Source: REEB95 sp035934235 (GTDB lineage Bacteria > Pseudomonadota > Alphaproteobacteria > ATCC43930 > CGMCC-115725). Taken from it: a stretch of 64,000 nucleotides of DNA. Below the pieces are notes generated by a model, which searched no databases, was not told where the DNA came from, and saw only the letters and a program-made list of their open reading frames with translations. The translations under genes were made by a program, and so were the position numbers. This document shows, piece after piece, positions 58,288-64,000 of the stretch. Positions within the stretch are counted from its first letter, which is position 1; every line of letters starts with the position of its first letter. The stretch lies in assembly GCA_035934235.1 (NCBI GenBank), contig DASYYB010000039.1, positions 1 to 64,000 on the forward strand. Reading direction: 5' to 3'.

Positions 58288-59475
58288 ATGCGGTGTCTCT
58301 GGCTAACGCTGGCAGATCCAACGCCGGCGCATAACGGCCAATATCTCTACTCCGGGGGACTGATCGACGCCATTGCCGAGGCGGGCGCCGAGGTCGTCGT
58401 CGTCGGTTTGGCGCGCGCGGAATCGGCGCGCCGCGACGGTGCGCGCGAAGGCCGGGTGCTATGGCGTCTCGCCGAGGACGAACCGCTTTCCCACCGCGCC
58501 AGCCTGGCCTCGCCGCTCCCCAACATGGCCAAGCGCTGCACCACGCCGACGATGCGCCGTCTGCTCGACGAGGTGCTGACCGACGGCAGTTTCGATACCG
58601 TGGTGTTCGACGGCATTTCGGCCGGCTGGGCGCTGTGGCGTGTCGTGAAACGCTGGCCGCGCAGTCGCGATCGGCCAAAGATGGTCTACGTCTCGCATAA
58701 CCACGAAAGCAGCTTGCGGCAGGCGTTGGCGGAAAATCACCCGCGCTTTCTCAAGCGCCAGGGATTGAAGTTCGACGCGCGCAAGGTTACGCGGCTCGAA
58801 CGCGCTCTGGTGGCAGAGGCAGACCTGGTCACGGCTATCACGCCCGACGACGGCGCACTCTATGGCCTCGAATGGCCGCACAAGCTGATCGAGGTGCTGA
58901 CTCCGGGATATCGCGGCCGGGCGCTCGCCGAGCGCCGGATCACGCCCGATTTGCCGCGCCGTGCGGTGGTCGTCGGCAGCTTCGACTGGATCGCCAAGCG
59001 GCTCAATATCGCGGAATTCATCCAGGTCGCCGATCCGATCTTCGCGGCACACGGCGTCGAGCTCGACGTGGTGGGCAGCGGCGACCCTGCATTTTTCGAT
59101 CAAATTCGAAAATCGCTGGTCGCCACGCGTTTCACCGGAACGGTTGATCGGGTCGACCGTTATATGGAGTCCGCGCGGATCGCCATCGTGCCGGAACGTA
59201 GCGGCGGCGGCTTCAAGCTGAAGGTGTTGGAATACATCTTCAACCGAACGCCGATCTTCGCGCTCGAAGGTTCGGTTGCCGGCGTGCCGCTGGAGCACGA
59301 CGACAGCATCCAGCTGTATCCGGACCAGCGAGCGCTGGCGCTCGGCGTTTGGCGCGCGATCGACGATCTGGGACGCCTCAATCGTTTGCAGAACAGGGCC
59401 TTTGAACGATGTCGCGACTCCTTCGACTGGCCGAGCCGCGGCCGGCATTTCCTGGCGGCGGTGTCGGCCCTGTGA
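58288..59475 (+). CDS. Glycosyltransferase (GT4-like)
   Basis: A 395-residue GT-B transferase. N-terminal 'NGQYLYSGGLIDAIAEAGAEVVVVGLARA', then 'YVSHNHESSLRQ' and 'EADLVTAITPDDGALYG'; nucleotide-sugar side 'VVGSFDWIAKRLNIAEFIQVADPIFAAHGVELDVVGSGD' and 'ERSGGGFKLKVLEYIFNRTPIFALEGSVAG'. The final Glu region fits a GT4 retaining enzyme acting on the repeat unit. It sits between the initiating transferase and the polymerase-like gene; its stop overlaps the next GTG (GTGA). Confidence 0.86.
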   Translation: MRCLWLTLADPTPAHNGQYLYSGGLIDAIAEAGAEVVVVGLARAESARRDGAREGRVLWRLAEDEPLSHRASLASPLPNMAKRCTTPTMRRLLDEVLTDGSFDTVVFDGISAGWALWRVVKRWPRSRDRPKMVYVSHNHESSLRQALAENHPRFLKRQGLKFDARKVTRLERALVAEADLVTAITPDDGALYGLEWPHKLIEVLTPGYRGRALAERRITPDLPRRAVVVGSFDWIAKRLNIAEFIQVADPIFAAHGVELDVVGSGDPAFFDQIRKSLVATRFTGTVDRVDRYMESARIAIVPERSGGGFKLKVLEYIFNRTPIFALEGSVAGVPLEHDDSIQLYPDQRALALGVWRAIDDLGRLNRLQNRAFERCRDSFDWPSRGRHFLAAVSAL

Positions 59476-60857
59476 CCGCCGGCCGGCTGGGGCCGGCCGA
59501 TTCGCGTCTCGGGGTTGCCGACATGCTGCTCCTGATCGTCTTCATGATCGGGATCTATACCGGCTACACCATCCAGATCAGCACGCGGATTCCGTTTCCG
59601 TCGGCGCCGTCCGGCGTCGCCGGCTTATTTCTGCTGTGGCGTCGCCGCGACGACATACAGCCGGCGCAGTTCGGCGCGTTGCTTTTCGTCATCGCGCTCT
59701 ATGTCGGATCGATCTTTTCGGCGACGGACATTGCCCATCTCAGCAAGCGGTTTACCGGGCTGCTTCAGATCACCTATTCGCTCGTCATCAGTTATGCGCT
59801 GTTCCTCACCGTCCTGCGCGCCCAACGAAACCAGATCGCGCATCTGTTCCTCGGTTTCTGTCTCGTCATCCTGATCGGCTGCTTGCTGGAGGATTATGCC
59901 GGCCTCCGGCCGATCAGCGACGCATTCCGCCACGCGGTCTACAAGGCGATCAACGTCTACAGCGCCGATTTGCGCGACCAGGTGCTCTATGGCCGTATCC
60001 GGCCCAAGCTGTTCACCAGCGAGCCGTCGGCTGTTACCTTCGCCTACACGTTGTTCGGCTTCGTCTGGCTGATGACGACGCGGGCGCGTTTTGCCCCGCT
60101 TAAGTATCTGGTTTTGATGGCGTTGGGCATCGTCGTCATGCCCGGCCCGACACTGCTGCTGATGATTCCGTTGTTGATTCCTTATCAGCTATTGCGTGCG
60201 CGGGCGTGGTCGCCAGGCTTCTTTCGCATGATATTGGTCCTGGTCTTCGCGGTTGTCGCGTTCGTGGCGTTCGACATTCTCGGCCATTCGGTTTTCTCGG
60301 AACGCATGCGCGACATCACCCAGGGCAACGACGCCAGCTTCTTCTATCGCGTCACCGGGCCGGCGCTGGTCGCGCGCAACGTCATCGCGCATTTCCCGTT
60401 CGCCGGCGCCGGTCTGACCAGCGAAACGTTCATCGCCAACGAGGTCGCCAATGTTTACATGCGCTCGGCGGCGTTTTCCTCGGCGTGGGACATTTCCGAT
60501 ACCGCCAGCGTGCTGACCAACTATTTCTGGCTCCACTGGATCTATCTCGGCTTGGTCTGGGGTACGATCGTCCTTCTCGGCCTCACGCTGTGGCTCAAGC
60601 TGTTAGGTGTGCCCAGTGTGCCGTTCTGTTGGATGGTATGGGCTGTGCTTGGGCAGGCGTCGGGCGCCTATGTCGGGCCGAAAACCTGGACGGTTCTGCT
60701 GTTGGGTGGAGCGTGCGCGATCCTTGCCGATCGCGACGCGGTGCGCGCGGCGCTGGTCCCGACGATTCCCTATCCGCGTCCCTATCTGCGATCGGACAAG
60801 CGCAGGCGACCGGCGCCGTTGCCACCGCAACCGCAATGGCGCCGACATGGAGCCTGA
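59472..60857 (+). CDS. Polysaccharide polymerase/O-antigen ligase-like membrane protein
   Basis: A 461-residue protein with about ten hydrophobic helices and a large loop at about 290-350. The layout matches Wzy-type polymerases and O-antigen ligases, which lack strong motifs. Context (between glycosyltransferases and flippase) supports the polymerase of the exopolysaccharide. GTG 59472 overlaps the upstream stop; the frame opens earlier (59409). The C-terminus is basic and Pro-rich. Confidence 0.75.
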   Translation: MTAGRLGPADSRLGVADMLLLIVFMIGIYTGYTIQISTRIPFPSAPSGVAGLFLLWRRRDDIQPAQFGALLFVIALYVGSIFSATDIAHLSKRFTGLLQITYSLVISYALFLTVLRAQRNQIAHLFLGFCLVILIGCLLEDYAGLRPISDAFRHAVYKAINVYSADLRDQVLYGRIRPKLFTSEPSAVTFAYTLFGFVWLMTTRARFAPLKYLVLMALGIVVMPGPTLLLMIPLLIPYQLLRARAWSPGFFRMILVLVFAVVAFVAFDILGHSVFSERMRDITQGNDASFFYRVTGPALVARNVIAHFPFAGAGLTSETFIANEVANVYMRSAAFSSAWDISDTASVLTNYFWLHWIYLGLVWGTIVLLGLTLWLKLLGVPSVPFCWMVWAVLGQASGAYVGPKTWTVLLLGGACAILADRDAVRAALVPTIPYPRPYLRSDKRRRPAPLPPQPQWRRHGA

Positions 60858-60858
60858 A

Positions 60859-62103
60859 ATGGAATTCGGCCGCCGCGCGTTGTTCGGAACGGGGGCAGCG
60901 TTGGGGCTGGCCGCGGCGGCGCATCCGGCGACTGCCGCCGCGCCGCCGAGCCGGGTGCTGAATGCAGCCGATTTCGGCGCCGTCGGCGACGGCCGCGCCG
61001 ACGATACCGCCGCCTTGCAAAAGGCGCTCGATCGCACCTTCACCGGCGGCGGCACGGTGCTAATGATTCCGCCCGGGACCTACCGCGTGACGCGCACCCT
61101 GCGCATCGCGTTCGAGTCGGGCGGGACCGGCAATGTCGGCCGCCGGAGCGGCATCATCGGCCACGGCGCGCGCCTCGATTCTGAGATTGCCGACGGCGGC
61201 AACGTGCTCGAGCTTTTGTGTCGCGCCACCGTCCGTTTCGTGGTGATCGAGGGTCTCGACATCCTCGGCAAAGGGCGCGAACGCCACGGCATTTACGTCG
61301 AATGCGACGGCGGCGGCGTCTATTTCTACAATTTCTGCTTGCGCGACGTGAACGTGCAAGGCTGCGGCGGCGACGGCTGCCGGCTGGTCGGCAACGTGTT
61401 CGAAGGCCAGATCGTCAACGCCTATTTCCGCAGCAACAAAGGCAGCGGCGCGACGTTCGCGCACGGCAGCCATGGCGGCATCCTCTCGGCCCTGCACGTG
61501 TTCGGCTCGGTGTTCGGTCAGAACGGCGAGCACGGCGCGTCGCTGGCGCGCAACTGTTACGACGTCGCCTTCCATGGCTGCTATTTCTTGCTCAACGGCC
61601 AATTCGGCCTGCTCGCCGGCAACGGCTGCACGCTGCTGTCGAATTGCGGCTTCGAGAACAATCACGCCGCGGCGGCGGATTTCGCTGGCGGCGGTTACGG
61701 CATCCGGCTCAACAATTTCGGCACGCTCGTCGGCTGCACGGCTTATTCGGTGTTTCATCAGACCGGGCTGGTCCACGCCTTCGTCGTTGGCCGGCTGAAC
61801 ATGATGGGATGCACCGGCAGCGGCGGCGGCAAGGCCGCGGGCGCCGGGCTGGCGCGGCTCGGCGGTTCGCAGACCGGTCACGCGACGCTGATCGGGTGCG
61901 CCGGCACCCTGCAATACGACAACGGCTTCGAGGCGCTCGAGATCGGCGGCTCGGACGGCGGCGTGCGCTTCGGCGCGCATTGGCAAAGCCGCAATCTGCC
62001 ACAGTTTGGCGACTATCGCCTGTGGGTCGACCGCAACGGCCGGCTCCGCATCAAGCGCGGCGAGCCGAAGGACGACGACGACGGCGCGCCGGTTGGCGCC
62101 TAG
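60859..62103 (+). CDS. Exported right-handed beta-helix protein (pectate lyase superfamily)
   Basis: A 414-residue protein. A Tat-type signal (FGRRALFGTGAALGLAAAAHPATA) is followed by 'VLNAADFGAVGDGRADDTAALQKALD', the Pectate_lyase_3 start, and many Gly/Asn-rich helix turns ('FYNFCLRDVNVQGCGGDGCRLVGN', 'NHAAAADFAGGGYGIRLNNFGT'). It contains many cysteines. It probably cleaves or modifies the exopolysaccharide in the periplasm or outside, or is a structural partner. ATG 60859 has GGAG upstream; ATG 60847 is four codons earlier. Its stop interlocks with that of the flippase gene. Confidence 0.82.
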   Translation: MEFGRRALFGTGAALGLAAAAHPATAAAPPSRVLNAADFGAVGDGRADDTAALQKALDRTFTGGGTVLMIPPGTYRVTRTLRIAFESGGTGNVGRRSGIIGHGARLDSEIADGGNVLELLCRATVRFVVIEGLDILGKGRERHGIYVECDGGGVYFYNFCLRDVNVQGCGGDGCRLVGNVFEGQIVNAYFRSNKGSGATFAHGSHGGILSALHVFGSVFGQNGEHGASLARNCYDVAFHGCYFLLNGQFGLLAGNGCTLLSNCGFENNHAAAADFAGGGYGIRLNNFGTLVGCTAYSVFHQTGLVHAFVVGRLNMMGCTGSGGGKAAGAGLARLGGSQTGHATLIGCAGTLQYDNGFEALEIGGSDGGVRFGAHWQSRNLPQFGDYRLWVDRNGRLRIKRGEPKDDDDGAPVGA

Positions 62104-63623
62104 GCTTTGAGCGCCGGCTGCTGTCGGCGCAGCTCGTGCACCAAGCGACCCAAGCCGTGCAGCGCGCGGCGCGAGCGCGGCAGCGCCGCATAAATTACCG
62201 CGGCTGCTGCGGCGGCGGCCAGGATCGCCAGCAGCGCGCCCGGCAACGCCGGCGTTCCGGCCGGTAGGATAATCCGGCGCAGCACCAGAACCGCGGCTCC
62301 GGCCGCCAGCGTCGCTGTCAGCGCCGGCACCAGGGCCGCTGACAAATCGCCGAAGCGCACCGGACCGCGCCGCGTCGCCAGCCACAGGCCGATCGGCAAG
62401 CGCAGGCCAAGCCCGACGGTCGCCAGCGCGGCGGCCACGGCGGTCGCGCCGGCGTGCAGTCCGGCCGCGACCGCCAGCACACAAAGCGCCAAATCCACCA
62501 ATCCAGCGCGCAGCATCTCGTAGGGCCGGTTCTGACTGAGATAGAGCAGGCCCGCAGTCTGTATCAGCGGCAGGAACGCCGCCGAAGCCGCAAACCATGT
62601 GACCAGCGGTGCGGCGGCGGACCAACGCGCACCGAACAGGATCCGAACGGCCCAATCGGCGGTCGCCGCCAGAACTACCGCGCTGGGCAGAACGACCATG
62701 GCCAAGTTCTCGAACAGTTCGTTGAACGCACGGCGATAGCGCGCGTCTTGATGTGCGATGCGGCTCAGCGTCGGCATGCCGACGGCGTAGAGCGGCACCG
62801 CCAGATTGTTGATCGGGGTCAGCAACAGCTTCGCTGCGCGCTCGTAAAGGCCGAGCACGTCCGCGCCCCAGGCCCAGCCGATCAGGATCTGGTCGATGCT
62901 GCGGCCGATCGCCGCCGTGATGTTGACCCCGGTTACCGATAGGCCGAAGGCGAAGAGTTCATGAACGCCGGCCGCCGACCGCGGCCACGCCGGCCGCCAG
63001 CGGCACAGCGACCAGCTGCCGATCAGCGCAATCGCGGGCACGACGAGGCGCTGGGCCACGAGCGCCCAATAGCCGACACCCGACAACGCCAGGATCACGG
63101 CGGCGGTCAAGCCCGCCAGGTCGCCGCCGATATCGACGCAGATCGTCGCCGTGAAGCGCATCTGGCGGCGCAAGAGCGCCCAATGCTGCACGGTCAGGCC
63201 GCTCATCAGGAAGCTCAACGCCAGCCAGCGCGTCACCGCGGTTACCGCCGGCTCGTGATAAAAGTCGGCGATCAGCGGCGCGGCGAGAAAGAGCAGCAGC
63301 GCGATCAGCGCGCCGGCCGCGGCGTTGATCCAGAACAGCGCCGACACCTGGGCATGGGTGATGTCGGTCTCACGAATGGTCGCCGCCGACAGGCCGAGCT
63401 CCTTGACGAATTCCAACACCGCCGACAGCGCGGCGACCATGGCGATGAGGCCGAAGGCGGCCGGCGGCAGCAACCGGACAAGGACGACGACGGTGGTAAG
63501 CTGCAACAGCACCTTGCCCGCCTGTGCACCGAAAGTGACGGCGCCGCCGCGCACCGAACGGCCGCGCAGATCCGTGAGCAGGTGATCGGTAGCGAGCGCC
63601 TTGGCGGCGTCAGACGGCTTCAA
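62100..63623 (-). CDS. Oligosaccharide flippase (Wzx/MATE-like, polysaccharide biosynthesis protein)
   Basis: A 507-residue membrane protein with about 14 helices. It carries the Polysacc_synt_3 pattern 'TFGAQAGKVLLQLTTVVVLVRLLPPAAFGLIAMVAALSAVLEFVKELGLSAATI' and 'RQMRFTATICVDIGGDLAGLTAAVILALSGVGYWALV'. It would flip lipid-linked repeat units to the periplasm. The start is TTG 63623, overlapping the fcl 3' end by 14 bases; the frame is open further upstream but only within fcl. It is on the opposite strand to the main operon. Confidence 0.9.
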   Translation of the reverse strand: MKPSDAAKALATDHLLTDLRGRSVRGGAVTFGAQAGKVLLQLTTVVVLVRLLPPAAFGLIAMVAALSAVLEFVKELGLSAATIRETDITHAQVSALFWINAAAGALIALLLFLAAPLIADFYHEPAVTAVTRWLALSFLMSGLTVQHWALLRRQMRFTATICVDIGGDLAGLTAAVILALSGVGYWALVAQRLVVPAIALIGSWSLCRWRPAWPRSAAGVHELFAFGLSVTGVNITAAIGRSIDQILIGWAWGADVLGLYERAAKLLLTPINNLAVPLYAVGMPTLSRIAHQDARYRRAFNELFENLAMVVLPSAVVLAATADWAVRILFGARWSAAAPLVTWFAASAAFLPLIQTAGLLYLSQNRPYEMLRAGLVDLALCVLAVAAGLHAGATAVAAALATVGLGLRLPIGLWLATRRGPVRFGDLSAALVPALTATLAAGAAVLVLRRIILPAGTPALPGALLAILAAAAAAAVIYAALPRSRRALHGLGRLVHELRRQQPALKA

Positions 63624-64000
63624 GCTGTTGCCTGCGCACCGATCGCCGGTGCTCGGCATACCAGCGATAGGTTTCCCGAACGCCGTCTTCGAGCGTGATA
63701 CGTGGCCGCCAGCCGAGCGCCGTGAGCCGGCCGACGTCAACCCGTTTGCGCGGTGTGCCGTCTGGCTTGGTCGTGTCGAAAACGAGGCGGCCGCGGAATC
63801 CGGCGACGCGGCAAACCAGCTGCGCCAGATCGGCGATGGCGATCTCCTGGCCGCTGCCGACATTGACGATGTCCTCGCCGGAATAATTCGTCATCAGATG
63901 CACCAGCGCGTCGGCGCAATCGTCGGCATGAAGGAATTCACGCAGTGGCTGGCCGCTACCCCAGATTTCGAGCGTCGGCGCGTCGCGCACCACCGCGTCG
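63610..64000 (-). CDS. fcl: GDP-L-fucose synthase, C-terminal part (cut by window edge)
   Basis: The last 129 codons or so of an SDR-family NAD-dependent epimerase/reductase. 'LEIWGSGQPLREFLHADDCADALVHLM' is the hallmark of GDP-fucose synthase, and 'NVGSGQEIAIADLAQLVCRVAGF', 'FDTTKPDGTPRKRVDVGRLTALGWRP' complete it. It implies fucose in the polysaccharide; the partner GDP-mannose dehydratase gene should lie beyond the edge. The gene is open at 64000. Confidence 0.93.
   Translation of the reverse strand, partial: DAVVRDAPTLEIWGSGQPLREFLHADDCADALVHLMTNYSGEDIVNVGSGQEIAIADLAQLVCRVAGFRGRLVFDTTKPDGTPRKRVDVGRLTALGWRPRITLEDGVRETYRWYAEHRRSVRRQQLEAV

Overview
The window is GC-rich DNA from an alphaproteobacterium. 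The lepA, HU, mlaC, BTLCP and DUF1328 genes, a TTAA-N7-TTAA CtrA-type box and a GGAAC-N16-CGTT EcfG-type promoter all point to this class. Rhodospirillales-like is my best guess, but the sequence does not fix the genus. Genes are dense. Many are joined by ATGA, GTGA or TTGA stop/start overlaps. I see no rRNA, CRISPR array, insertion sequence or prophage. All coordinates, motifs and domain calls were read by eye; no database search was run.

Layout. 1-2.7 kb: the lepA 3' end, a tRNA-Ser(GGA) and small unknown genes. 3-10.7 kb: an IclR regulator diverges from a one-carbon/glyoxylate cluster (SHMT, serine-glyoxylate aminotransferase, a PanE-like reductase, hydroxypyruvate reductase and a two-subunit acyl-CoA ligase related to MtkAB). 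A near-perfect IclR-type palindrome lies between them. 10.7-19.8 kb: a PAS protein, an unassigned structured leader, then one operon with a complete amino-acid/amide-type ABC importer (one permease is fused to an ATPase) and a three-subunit flavoprotein/Fe-S/CCG oxidoreductase resembling SdhA-SdhB-SdhE. 19.8-23.6 kb: envelope and small genes (lipoprotein, DoxX, HU, BTLCP, MlaC, a 49-residue membrane protein with a CtrA-type box). 24-27.5 kb: a three-gene module that looks like the whole polyprenyl-phosphoryl-D-arabinose pathway (HAD-UbiA fusion, DprE1-like, DprE2-like).

27.6-31.2 kb: a tiny transcription unit with its own terminator, a dCache-PAS histidine kinase and an orphan binding protein. 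31.3-38.7 kb: an amidase, convergent with a five-gene minus-strand catabolic operon (alpha/beta hydrolase, LLM flavin monooxygenase, NMT1-type binding protein, ThDP enzyme, MetE-core zinc enzyme). 38.8-41.7 kb: stress and envelope genes, including a DUF1328 gene with an exact EcfG promoter, an FAH-family hydrolase, a PepSY-like repeat protein and a CBS protein. 42-49.6 kb: carbohydrate and envelope genes (GT4 transferase, ABC exporter, trehalose-phosphatase, ECF sigma, phosphohexomutase, a GalU-like protein with altered motifs, an anti-sigma-like protein).

49.8-64 kb: an OmpR-family response regulator overlapping a lone HisKA-like domain, then an exopolysaccharide locus (OPX export protein, BY-kinase/Wzz, tandem glycosyltransferase, WcaJ-type initiator, GT4, polymerase-like protein, beta-helix protein, Wzx flippase, GDP-fucose synthase cut by the window edge). 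The sugar-nucleotide genes at 46.5-49 kb and the two-component proteins plausibly supply and control this locus.
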